This document shows positions 34,876-42,421 of a stretch of 42,968 nt of DNA, in pieces. The position numbers and the translations under genes were made by a program. Each line of letters begins with the position of its first letter. The stretch's first letter is position 1. The notes beneath the pieces were generated by a model, which was not told the DNA's origin, did no database searches, and saw only the letters and a list, made by a program, of their open reading frames with translations. This DNA comes from Lachnospiraceae bacterium (GTDB lineage: Bacteria > Bacillota > Clostridia > Lachnospirales > Lachnospiraceae), in the NCBI GenBank assembly GCA_019423745.1, contig JAHZAV010000021.1, positions 1-42,968 on the forward strand, read 5' to 3'.

Positions 34876-34909
34876 ATATTTATAGGAAGGCAGGAATTAC
34901 AAAACAATA

Positions 34910-34938
34910 TTGACAATTAAAAATAAAGTTCATATACT
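34910..34938 (+). promoter_or_regulatory. Promoter of the marR-ABC exporter operon
   Basis: TTGACA (34910-34915), exactly 17 bases, then TATACT (34933-34938). The tandem operator-like repeats begin at the next base. Confidence 0.85.
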
Positions 34939-34966
34939 AATTGTTAGCTACCAAATTGTTAGCTAC
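34939..34966. repeat. Direct repeat AATTGTTAGCTAC x2 (operator candidate)
   Basis: AATTGTTAGCTAC at 34939-34951 and again at 34954-34966, period 15 bp. Each contains the short palindrome TAGCTA. The pair covers the transcription start of the marR-ABC operon, so it is the likely site of the MarR encoded just downstream. Confidence 0.7.
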
Positions 34967-35001
34967 AGAACAATATAAAAAAGAAAGGGATGAGGTGGAA
35001 T

Positions 35002-35490
35002 ATGGGAGAAGATGCGGGAAAGTGGATCAGCCGTGTTTCTCATCAGTTAAAAAGACAGATGTCCTATGAAGAGGACAAGGAAGAGCAAAGGGAACTGACT
35101 AACATGCAGAAACATATTCTGCATTTTATTTTGTTGGAAGGATTAAATAGGGATGTTTTTCAAAGAGATTTGGAAAAGGAATTTAAAGTCAGAAGATCCA
35201 CAGCAACAGGGGCTTTGCAGCTCTTGGAAAAGAAAGGATATCTCTACCGTGAATCAGTGAAAGAAGATGCCAGACTGAAACGGATTGTACCGACAGAAAA
35301 GGCGATTCAGCTGCGTTCAAAGCTTCTTGAAAATATCAGAAATAGGGAAGAACAGATCAGAACAGGAATTCCGGAAGAGGATATGGAAATCTTTATTCGG
35401 GTGTTGAAACAAATATCCGAGAACCTTTCTTGTGCAGAAAGGGCGAAAGAAAATAGTATGATATATAGAAAGGAAGGGTCAGATGAATAG
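35002..35490 (+). CDS. MarR-family regulator of the ABC exporter operon
   Basis: 162 residues from ATG 35002; AAAGGG and AGGTGG lie in the preceding bases, and ATG 34990 sits directly on AAAGGG, so it is less likely. Winged helix about 40-105 (NRDVFQRDLEKEFKVRRSTATGAL; wing around KEDARLKRIVPT). It overlaps the first ABC subunit by eight bases, the common Clostridia arrangement of MarR followed by a heterodimeric exporter. Predicted autorepressor relieved by a transported compound. Confidence 0.9.
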   Translation: MGEDAGKWISRVSHQLKRQMSYEEDKEEQRELTNMQKHILHFILLEGLNRDVFQRDLEKEFKVRRSTATGALQLLEKKGYLYRESVKEDARLKRIVPTEKAIQLRSKLLENIRNREEQIRTGIPEEDMEIFIRVLKQISENLSCAERAKENSMIYRKEGSDE

Positions 35491-37216
35491 AATATTACTG
35501 AAATCTGTGCGGGAATATAAAAAGCAGTCCTTTATCACTCCAGTCCTGGTGGCGCTGGAAGTGCTGATGGAAGTGCTGATCCCGCTTTTAATGGCTAACA
35601 TCATCGACATTGGAATTATGGAAGGAAATATGCCATATATTATTAAAATGGGGATTCTTCTTGTAGTGATGGCAATGCTGGCATTGTTGTTTGGGGCATT
35701 GGCTGGGAAAATGGGAGCAATTGCATCAGCGGGATATGCCAAGAATTTGCGTCACGATATATTTTATAAAATCCAGGAATTTTCCTTTGGAAATATAGAT
35801 CATTTTTCAACCTCCAGTCTGGTGACCAGACTAACTACGGATATCACGAATGTGCAGATGGCGTATATGTTTACTATCCGCCTTTTGTCAAGAGCTCCGA
35901 TTATGGTGGTTTTATCGTGGATTATGACGGCTACAATAAATCTTAAGATAGCTTTTTGTCTCCTTGTTACCATACCAATTCTTGGAGGAGTTCTGATTTT
36001 TATCGCCAAGAAAGCGCATCCGCATTTTATTCAGGTGTTTGATGAATACGACGTACTGAATAACATGGTGCAGGAAAATGTAAATGCGGCAAGGGTTGTA
36101 AAAGCATATGTAAGAGAAGAACATGAAAATGAGAAATTTCACAAAATTTCTTTAAAAGTATTTGAACTGTTTACAAAGGCAGAGAAAATAGTGGCATGGA
36201 ATTCCCCGGTTATGCAGTTTGTTATGTATACAGTTGTTTTACTGCTTGTTTTGATTGGCGGTGAAAACATTGTAAGTGAAAATATGCAGACGGGTGAACT
36301 GACAAGTATTATGGTATATGCCATGCAGATCTTAATGTCTCTCATGATGGTATCCTTTGTTTTTGTTATGATTATGATTGCAGAGGCTTCTTCTGACCGC
36401 ATCAAGGAGGTATTGGAAGAAGTGCCTGAAATGCGGGATAAAGAGGATGCTTTGACGACAGTAGAGAACGGAGACATTGACTTTGAACATGTCAGCTTCA
36501 GCTATGCCGGAAAAGATGGAAATCTTTCTCTTAAGGATGTAAATCTTCATATTAAAAGCGGGCAGATTGTGGGAGTTATCGGCGGTACCGGAAGTGCCAA
36601 ATCTACATTGGTACAGTTAATTCCAAGACTGTATGATGTGACAGATGGCTGTGTCAAAGTTGGCGGACAGGACGTACGTAAATATAATTTGGAAAAACTT
36701 CGTGATCAGGTGTCTATGGTGCTTCAGAAAAATGTGCTCTTTACGGGAAGTATTTATGAAAATATCCGATGGGGAGATGAAAGTGCCAGTGATGAAGAAG
36801 TACAAAGAGTCTGCAGACTTGCACAGGCAGATGGATTTATTAATGAATTTCCTGCAAAATATAATACTATGATTGTGGAGGGAGGAAATAACGTTTCAGG
36901 AGGTCAGAAGCAGAGACTTTGTATTGCCAGAGCGCTTTTGAAAAAACCAAAGATCCTGATATTAGATGACTCTACAAGTGCAGTTGATACAAGGACGGAT
37001 GCGTTGATCCGCCAGGCTTTCAGAGAGGAGATTCCAGATACGACCAAGATTATTATTGCCCAGAGAATTTCCTCTGTAGAAGATGCGGATGTAATTATCG
37101 TTATGGACAACGGAGAAATTAATGGCATTGGTACATCAGAAGAATTACTGAAGAACAATGCAATTTATAGAGAAGTATATGAATCACAGGTGAAAGGAGG
37201 CGCTGAAAATGAGTAA
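35483..37216 (+). CDS. ABC exporter half-transporter, degenerate ATP site
   Basis: 577 residues: six-helix membrane domain (about 15-310) then nucleotide-binding domain. Walker A reads GGTGSAKST (the usual GSGKS is altered but Lys and Ser remain), signature VSGGQKQR, Walker B ILILDDSTSAVD. The second Asp replaces the catalytic Glu, and the H-loop position is AQRIS rather than AHR. This is the non-catalytic partner pattern known from heterodimeric exporters (BmrC/D, TM287/288 type). It overlaps the next subunit by eight bases. A 12-bp tandem repeat, GGAAGTGCTGAT twice, lies in the first helix region (35557-35580). Substrate unknown; drug or lipid export is typical. Confidence 0.94.
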   Translation: MNRILLKSVREYKKQSFITPVLVALEVLMEVLIPLLMANIIDIGIMEGNMPYIIKMGILLVVMAMLALLFGALAGKMGAIASAGYAKNLRHDIFYKIQEFSFGNIDHFSTSSLVTRLTTDITNVQMAYMFTIRLLSRAPIMVVLSWIMTATINLKIAFCLLVTIPILGGVLIFIAKKAHPHFIQVFDEYDVLNNMVQENVNAARVVKAYVREEHENEKFHKISLKVFELFTKAEKIVAWNSPVMQFVMYTVVLLLVLIGGENIVSENMQTGELTSIMVYAMQILMSLMMVSFVFVMIMIAEASSDRIKEVLEEVPEMRDKEDALTTVENGDIDFEHVSFSYAGKDGNLSLKDVNLHIKSGQIVGVIGGTGSAKSTLVQLIPRLYDVTDGCVKVGGQDVRKYNLEKLRDQVSMVLQKNVLFTGSIYENIRWGDESASDEEVQRVCRLAQADGFINEFPAKYNTMIVEGGNNVSGGQKQRLCIARALLKKPKILILDDSTSAVDTRTDALIRQAFREEIPDTTKIIIAQRISSVEDADVIIVMDNGEINGIGTSEELLKNNAIYREVYESQVKGGAENE

Positions 37217-39101
37217 TAGAGAGACAAAGCCAAAAGTTACAAAAAACACGTTAAAGACAGCAAAAAGACTTCTTGGTTATGTGACCAGTACGTATAAAAT
37301 ACAGTTTATCATGGTATTAGTTTGCATTTTAATAAGCTCTATTGCAAGTATTTCGGTATCCTTATCGCTGAAGTTTTTGCTGGATGATTACATTATTCCG
37401 CTTATAGGAAACAAAAATCCGGATTTTTCAGAGCTATACACGGCACTAGGTGTATTAGCGACTATTTTTGCACTAGGTGTATTAGCGACCTTTTTCTACA
37501 CAAGATTGATGGTTGTTATCGGGCAAGGCGTTTTGAAACGTGTGAGAGATGAGATGTTTGAGCATATGCAGACACTGCCGATCCGGTATTTTGATCAGAA
37601 TACAAACGGATCTGTTATGAGTCTTTATACAAACGATACAGATACACTTCGTCAGATGATTAATCAGTCTATTCCGCAAGTTCTTATGTCAGCGCTTACA
37701 ATTGTTGTTACCTTCATTGCTATGTTGGTGTTAAGTCCTATTTTAACAGTTTTGGCTGTGGCTATTATTTTTCTCATGATTGCCGTTTCTAAAAAACTTG
37801 GAGGAAACAGTGGAAAATATTTTGTTCGCCAGCAATTGGATTTGGCCAATATTACCGGTTTTGTAGAAGAGCGTATGAATGGGCAGCGTGTTGTAAAAGT
37901 GTTTAATCATGAAAAGAAATCAGAAGAAGAGTTCGATGTTTTAAATGAAAAGCTTTTTGAAAGCGCTTCTAATGCTCATACATTTGCCAGTATTATGGGA
38001 CCCATTATTGGAAATATCGGAAATATTCAATTTGTTCTTACAGCGGTATTGGGCGGCTTTCTTTCGGTTATGGGAATTGGAAATATTACATTGGGAGTTA
38101 TGGCATCCTATCTGCAGTTTACGAAAAGTTTTACCCAGCCGTTTATGCAGGTGGCGCAGCAGTTCAATTCTATTATTATGGCATTGGCCGGGGCAGAGCG
38201 TATTTTTAACATGATGGATGAGGAACCAGAGGTTGACGAAGGCTATGTTACTTTGGTTAATGCTAAAAAAAGAGAAGACGGCACTATCGAAGAGTGTGAG
38301 GAACGGACAGGAATGTGGGCTTGGAAACATCCACATCAGGCCGATGGAACAGTTACCTATACAGAATTAAAGGGTGATGTGCGTTTTTATGATATGTCCT
38401 TTGGATATGAATCGGACCATATGGTGCTTCATGATTTAACCCTCTATGCAAAACCAGGACAGAAACTTGCATTTGTTGGATCTACTGGTGCAGGTAAGAC
38501 CACCATTACTAATTTAATTAACCGATTTTATGATGTGCAGGATGGAAAGATCCGTTACGACGGTATTAATATTAATAAGATCAAAAAAGCGGATTTAAGA
38601 CACTCCCTTGGAATCGTACTTCAAGATACTCATCTGTTTACAGGTACAATTATGGAGAATATTCGTTATGGTAAACTGGATGCTACTGACGAAGAAGTAT
38701 ATAGCGCAGCCAAACTGGCACATGCGGATCAGTTTATTAAAATGCTGCCACAGGGATACGACACCATGCTTACCAGCGATGGCGAAGAATTGTCACAGGG
38801 ACAGAGACAGCTTCTGGCGATTGCGCGGGCGGCAGTAGCAGATCCGCCTGTACTGATTTTGGATGAAGCAACCTCCAGTATTGATACACGTACAGAAAGC
38901 ATTGTGCAAAAGGGGATGGATAATCTGATGAATGGCAGAACGGTATTTGTTATTGCTCATAGATTGTCAACAATTCGTAATAGTAATGCAATTATGGTAT
39001 TGGAACACGGACGTATCATAGAAAGAGGAGATCATGAGGAATTGATTGCCCGAAAAGGAACGTACTATCAGCTGTATACAGGAAAATTGGAATTGTCATA
39101 G
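37209..39101 (+). CDS. ABC exporter half-transporter, canonical ATP site
   Basis: 630 residues: membrane domain about 20-330, a charged insertion about 350-395, then the nucleotide-binding domain. Walker A GSTGAGKTT, signature LSQGQRQ, Walker B LILDEATSSID with the catalytic Glu, and AHRLS switch His are all present, complementing the degenerate partner upstream. Start coupled through an eight-base overlap with AAAGGAGG upstream. Two identical 20-bp blocks in one membrane helix (37443-37489) encode the repeat ALGVLAT. It exports an unknown amphipathic compound as a heterodimer. Confidence 0.95.
   Translation: MSNRETKPKVTKNTLKTAKRLLGYVTSTYKIQFIMVLVCILISSIASISVSLSLKFLLDDYIIPLIGNKNPDFSELYTALGVLATIFALGVLATFFYTRLMVVIGQGVLKRVRDEMFEHMQTLPIRYFDQNTNGSVMSLYTNDTDTLRQMINQSIPQVLMSALTIVVTFIAMLVLSPILTVLAVAIIFLMIAVSKKLGGNSGKYFVRQQLDLANITGFVEERMNGQRVVKVFNHEKKSEEEFDVLNEKLFESASNAHTFASIMGPIIGNIGNIQFVLTAVLGGFLSVMGIGNITLGVMASYLQFTKSFTQPFMQVAQQFNSIIMALAGAERIFNMMDEEPEVDEGYVTLVNAKKREDGTIEECEERTGMWAWKHPHQADGTVTYTELKGDVRFYDMSFGYESDHMVLHDLTLYAKPGQKLAFVGSTGAGKTTITNLINRFYDVQDGKIRYDGININKIKKADLRHSLGIVLQDTHLFTGTIMENIRYGKLDATDEEVYSAAKLAHADQFIKMLPQGYDTMLTSDGEELSQGQRQLLAIARAAVADPPVLILDEATSSIDTRTESIVQKGMDNLMNGRTVFVIAHRLSTIRNSNAIMVLEHGRIIERGDHEELIARKGTYYQLYTGKLELS
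37443..37496. repeat. 27-bp tandem repeat inside the ABC exporter gene
   Basis: GCACTAGGTGTATTAGCGAC occurs at 37443-37462 and 37470-37489, period 27 bp, followed by near-identical T-rich ends. In frame it adds nine residues (ALGVLATIF / ALGVLATFF) within a membrane helix. Confidence 0.85.
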
Positions 39102-39102
39102 A

Positions 39103-39142
39103 CAGTTTTATACAGGGTATTTCGCAGTTTTATCCAGGGTAT
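39103..39142. repeat. 18-bp direct repeat downstream of the ABC operon
   Basis: CAGTTTTATACAGGGTAT (39103-39120) and CAGTTTTATCCAGGGTAT (39125-39142), 17 of 18 identical, period 22 bp. They lie between the exporter stop codon and the inverted repeat before the SGNH gene. Confidence 0.8.
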
Positions 39143-39147
39143 ATGTT

Positions 39148-39190
39148 AATTTAGGACGTAACAAAATTTAAAAATGTTACGTCCTAAATT
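39148..39190. promoter_or_regulatory. 15-bp perfect inverted repeat before the SGNH hydrolase gene
   Basis: AATTTAGGACGTAAC (39148-39162) and its exact complement (39176-39190) around a 13-base A/T loop. No T-run follows on either strand, so it is not a standard terminator. The SGNH ribosome site begins five bases later. Operator or leader-RNA hairpin are both possible. Confidence 0.7.
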
Positions 39191-39208
39191 GTAGAAAGGA
39201 TGTGCTGA

Positions 39209-39817
39209 GTGGAATATATTATTTTTTTAGGAGATAGTATTACAGATGCTTTTCATAATATGTCTGGAGAGGAGTCTCTCGGAAAAGGATATGTGAGAGA
39301 AATTTCCGATCGACTTCGCCTGGATAAGTGGGAGGGAAAAATTTACAATGCCGGGCACGATGGATTTACGGTAGCCGGGGTGCTTAAAATGCTTGATTAT
39401 GACTGTTGTCAATATTTGCCTAGTATCGTGTCTGTGTTAATAGGATGTAATGATGTGGGGATATGGATGAATACTGGAAAAACATTGGAGGCGCAGGAGT
39501 TCAAGAAAAATTATGACAAGTTATTGTATAGGGTAACTTGTGAAATGGGTGCTTCTGTAATTTGTATGGGGCCATTTATTTTCCCTTTTCCACAGGAGTA
39601 CGAAAATTGGATACCTGCAATCAGGAAAGTAGAAAAGCTTGAGAGGGAGGTTGCGGAAAAATATGGGGCTTTTTTTCTCCCACTTCATGACAGGTTGAAT
39701 GAAGAAGCCGAAAAACGGGGATATTCTGCAATTACAACAGATGGGATACATTTGACAATAGATGGTGCTCGGATAATAGCCGACGAATGGCTGCAGAAAT
39801 TTTATAAAAGGGTATGA
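39209..39817 (+). CDS. SGNH/GDSL hydrolase
   Basis: 202 residues, cytoplasmic (no signal peptide). GTG start at 39209 with AAAGGA eight bases upstream. Block I GDSITD carries the nucleophilic Ser, block II glycine is in YNAGHDGFTVAG, block III Asn is in IGCNDVG, and the catalytic Asp/His pair is in TTDGIHLTIDGA. All four SGNH blocks are intact, so an active esterase or lipase of small substrates, possibly acetyl-carbohydrates, is expected. Acceptor unknown. It stands alone between the exporter operon and the ribosomal genes. Confidence 0.92.
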   Translation: MEYIIFLGDSITDAFHNMSGEESLGKGYVREISDRLRLDKWEGKIYNAGHDGFTVAGVLKMLDYDCCQYLPSIVSVLIGCNDVGIWMNTGKTLEAQEFKKNYDKLLYRVTCEMGASVICMGPFIFPFPQEYENWIPAIRKVEKLEREVAEKYGAFFLPLHDRLNEEAEKRGYSAITTDGIHLTIDGARIIADEWLQKFYKRV

Positions 39818-39832
39818 AAATAAGGATAAGGC

Positions 39833-39862
39833 TTGACTTCTGTTGTTACACTATGGTATAGT
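39833..39862 (+). promoter_or_regulatory. Promoter of rpmG-secE-nusG-rplKA
   Basis: TTGACT (39833-39838), an 18-base spacer and TATAGT (39857-39862). The leader of about 100 bases contains the hairpin GGCAGC/GCTGCC (39906-39925). Confidence 0.75.
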
Positions 39863-39966
39863 AGTCTGGCGATGGAAGTAGGTCTTTTTTTTATGCCTAA
39901 AATTCGGCAGCTGTCGCGGGCTGCCAGTAACATGTCAACATTATGAAATGAAGCGAGGTGGAAGTT

Positions 39967-40116
39967 GTGCGTACAAGAATTACATTAGAATGTACAGAAT
40001 GCAAGCAGCGGAACTACAACATGACAAAGGATAAGAAAACACATCCGGAACGCATGGAGACAAAGAAGTACTGCAGATTCTGCAAATCACACACAGTGCA
40101 CAAAGAAACAAAATAG
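39967..40116 (+). CDS. rpmG: Ribosomal protein L33
   Basis: 49 residues starting at GTG 39967, with GAGGTG six bases upstream. The zinc-ribbon type is intact: CTECKQ near the N-terminus and YCRFCK near the C-terminus. The body (RNYNMTKDKKTHPERMETKKYC) is typical bacterial L33. First gene of the operon leading to secE and nusG, the standard Firmicutes order. Confidence 0.95.
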   Translation: MRTRITLECTECKQRNYNMTKDKKTHPERMETKKYCRFCKSHTVHKETK

Positions 40117-40140
40117 TCGCTGGCAGAAGGAGTGGTCGTC

Positions 40141-40335
40141 ATGAGTGGAGAAAAAACTCAGAAAAAAGGCTGGTTTAAGGGACTTAAAGCAGAATTTAAG
40201 AAAATTATCTGGCCGGATAAGTTAACACTTGCAAAGCAGACAGTAGCGGTTGTTTCGGTAACAGTTGTTCTGGGAGTCATTATAGCAGTAATTGATTTCC
40301 TTGCACAGAATGGTGTGGATATGCTGGTTGGATAA
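40141..40335 (+). CDS. secE: Preprotein translocase subunit SecE
   Basis: 64 residues from ATG 40141; AAGGAG at 40125-40130 lies ten bases upstream, and the GTG at 40132 sits too close. The short Gram-positive form: an amphipathic N-terminal helix with FKGLKAEFKKIIWP, then one membrane helix (TVAVVSVTVVLGVIIAVIDFL). Part of the SecYEG channel in the cytoplasmic membrane. Confidence 0.95.
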   Translation: MSGEKTQKKGWFKGLKAEFKKIIWPDKLTLAKQTVAVVSVTVVLGVIIAVIDFLAQNGVDMLVG

Positions 40336-40365
40336 TCGTAAACTGTAAGCGAGAAAGGTGATTTT

Positions 40366-40881
40366 ATGTCAGAGGCAAAATGGTATGTTGTTCATACTTA
40401 TTCCGGGTATGAAAACAAAGTAAAGGCCAATATTGATAAAACGATTGAAAACAGACACCTGGAAGATCAGATTCTTGAAGTGCGCGTACCGATGGAAGAC
40501 GTGGTGGAAATGAAAAATGGAGTGCAAAAAGCAACCCAGAAAAAAATGTTTCCTGGTTATGTTCTGATTCATATGATTATGAATGATGATACGTGGTACG
40601 TAGTGCGCAATACAAGAGGAGTGACTGGATTTGTTGGCCCTGGTTCTAAACCGGTTCCGCTGACAGAGGCAGAGATGGCACCTCTTGGAATCAAGAGAGA
40701 GAATATTGTTGTGGATTATGAAGTTGGCGACAATGTTCAGGTGATTGCCGGAGCTTGGGCAGATACAGTAGGTGTGGTTCAAGCTATAAATATGGCAAAA
40801 GGAAGCCTGACTATCAATGTTGAGCTGTTTGGCCGCGAAACGCCAGTAGAAATAAGTTTCGCTGAAGTGAAAAAAATGTAG
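40366..40881 (+). CDS. nusG: Transcription elongation/termination factor NusG
   Basis: 171 residues. NGN domain 1 to about 110 (WYVVHTYSGYENKVKANI; FPGYVLIHMIMNDDTWYVVRNTRGVTGFVG) and KOW domain about 120-171 (GDNVQVIAGAWADTVGVV). Binds the RNA polymerase clamp and modulates pausing. Thirty bases after secE; GAAAGGTGAT precedes the ATG. Confidence 0.97.
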   Translation: MSEAKWYVVHTYSGYENKVKANIDKTIENRHLEDQILEVRVPMEDVVEMKNGVQKATQKKMFPGYVLIHMIMNDDTWYVVRNTRGVTGFVGPGSKPVPLTEAEMAPLGIKRENIVVDYEVGDNVQVIAGAWADTVGVVQAINMAKGSLTINVELFGRETPVEISFAEVKKM

Positions 40882-40887
40882 TCAGTA

Positions 40888-40921
40888 GTGGGAGGGGATT
40901 TGAAATTCCCGCCAATACCAC
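40888..40921 (+). promoter_or_regulatory. Ribosomal protein L1 binding mimic upstream of rplK
   Basis: GTGGGAGGGG...TTCCCGCCAATACCAC: an outer GTGG/CCAC helix enclosing GGGA/TCCC, imitating the L1 site on 23S rRNA helix 76-77. It ends one to two bases before the AAGGAGG of rplK, so L1 binding would mask initiation. Confidence 0.75.
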
Positions 40922-40936
40922 AAGGAGGTAATGAAA

Positions 40937-41362
40937 ATGGCAAAAAAAGTAGAAGGTTATATTAAGTTACAGATTCCTGCTGGAAAGGCAACACCGGCTC
41001 CTCCGGTTGGACCTGCACTTGGACAGCATGGTGTAAACATCGTTGAATTTACAAAGCAGTTTAATGCTAGAACAGCTGATCAGGGAGATCTGATCATTCC
41101 TGTAGTTATCACAGTTTACAATGACAGAAGCTTCAGCTTCGTGACAAAGACACCTCCGGCAGCAGTTTTGATTAAAAAAGCATGCAAGATCAAATCTGGT
41201 TCAGGCGTGCCGAATAAGAAAAAAGTTGCTACAATTACAAAAGCACAGCTGCAGGAAATTGCAGAAACAAAGATGCCAGATTTGAATGCTGCAAGCGTAG
41301 AAGCTGCAATGAGCATGATCGCTGGTACTTGCAGAAGTATGGGCGTAACAGTAGAGGAATAA
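40937..41362 (+). CDS. rplK: Ribosomal protein L11
   Basis: 141 residues from ATG 40937 (MAKKVEGYIKLQIPAG), eight bases after AAGGAGG; ATG 40931 is too close to it. The proline-rich GKATPAPPVGPALGQHGVNI and C-terminal rRNA-binding domain (GSGVPNKKKVATI; MIAGTCRSMGV) are typical. A component of the GTPase-associated centre. Confidence 0.97.
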   Translation: MAKKVEGYIKLQIPAGKATPAPPVGPALGQHGVNIVEFTKQFNARTADQGDLIIPVVITVYNDRSFSFVTKTPPAAVLIKKACKIKSGSGVPNKKKVATITKAQLQEIAETKMPDLNAASVEAAMSMIAGTCRSMGVTVEE

Positions 41363-41394
41363 GCACTTTTTTATAATGTTAATTGCAATTAAGA

Positions 41395-41421
41395 GTGGGA
41401 GGGTTATCCCGACATTACCAC
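41395..41421 (+). promoter_or_regulatory. Second L1 binding mimic, upstream of rplA
   Basis: GTGGGAGGGTTATCCC then GACATTACCAC, the same layout as 40888-40921: GTGG/CCAC outer helix, GGG/CCC inner helix, and the same CAAGGAGGTA following it. Confidence 0.75.
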
Positions 41422-41437
41422 AAGGAGGTATTTTTTA

Positions 41438-42130
41438 ATGAAAAGAGGAAAAAAATATACAGAAGCTGCAAAAGTAATCGAAAGAGGAGTACTTTACGAT
41501 AAAGATGAGGCAGTTTCTTTAGTTAAAAAGACAGCAGTAGCTAAATTTGACGAAACTATTGAAGCTCATATCAGAACAGGATGTGACGGACGTCATGCTG
41601 ACCAGCAGATTCGTGGTGCAGTTGTACTTCCGCACGGAACAGGTAAAAAAGTTCGTATCCTTGTATTTGCGAAGGATGCAAAGGCTGAAGAAGCAAAAGC
41701 AGCAGGAGCAGATTTCGTAGGTGGAGATGAGCTGATTCCAAAGATCCAGAATGAGAACTGGTTTGAATTTGACGTAGTAGTTGCTACACCAGATATGATG
41801 GGTATTGTAGGACGTCTTGGACGTGTACTTGGACCAAAAGGTCTTATGCCAAACCCGAAGGCTGGAACAGTAACAATGGACGTTACAAAAGCAATCCAGG
41901 ATATCAAAGCTGGTAAGATTGAATACAGACTTGATAAGACAAATATTATCCATGTGCCGATCGGTAAGGCATCCTTTACCGAAGAGCAGCTTGCAGACAA
42001 CTTCCAGACGCTTATTGATGCAGTGAATAAAGCCAGACCAGCAGCTGTAAAAGGTCAGTTCCTTAAGAGTGTGACACTTACATCTACAATGGGACCTGGT
42101 GTGAAAATTAATCCGGCTAAACTGGTTTAA
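41438..42130 (+). CDS. rplA: Ribosomal protein L1
   Basis: 230 residues, full length. Segments typical of L1: KFDETIEAHIRTGCDGRHADQQ, RGAVVLPHGTGK, GRLGRVLGPKGLMPNPKAGT (the signature) and TSTMGPGVKINP. Binds the 23S L1 stalk and, by known mechanism, its own mRNA; the two leader sites in this operon fit that. It is followed by a terminator instead of the L10 leader and rplJ-rplL usually found next. Confidence 0.97.
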   Translation: MKRGKKYTEAAKVIERGVLYDKDEAVSLVKKTAVAKFDETIEAHIRTGCDGRHADQQIRGAVVLPHGTGKKVRILVFAKDAKAEEAKAAGADFVGGDELIPKIQNENWFEFDVVVATPDMMGIVGRLGRVLGPKGLMPNPKAGTVTMDVTKAIQDIKAGKIEYRLDKTNIIHVPIGKASFTEEQLADNFQTLIDAVNKARPAAVKGQFLKSVTLTSTMGPGVKINPAKLV

Positions 42131-42150
42131 TTTAGAGATGCATATATTAA

Positions 42151-42195
42151 AAGAGACGCCCTCCCGGGATTTGGACAGGGGGGTGTCTCTTTTTT
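42151..42195 (+). terminator. Strong terminator after rplA
   Basis: AAGAGACGCCCTCC (from 42151) pairs with GGGGGGTGTCTCTT (42178-42191), allowing G-U, followed by T run. It closes the rpmG-rplA operon. Confidence 0.9.
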
Positions 42196-42421
42196 ACTGT
42201 AACAAGCAATATGCAAGATGTTTTGGGGGAGGTGTTGTGATCCGATACATGCATTTTTCTGAGGGATAATTCATGCAACTTGTCGAGCACATACTCTGGC
42301 ACATATTGCGGAGAGGAGTTTGTTCAGGCATAATAAAAAATACGGCTAATGTTTCGAGAAATTTACCAAATGGATATCCCGAAAACAATGTAATGGAAAA
42401 GGTTTGAAGGAGTAGAGAAAA

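Noticed and set aside
42131..42421. L10 (rplJ) leader after rplA
   Set aside because: The region contains a plain terminator and no recognisable L10 leader or rplJ start.
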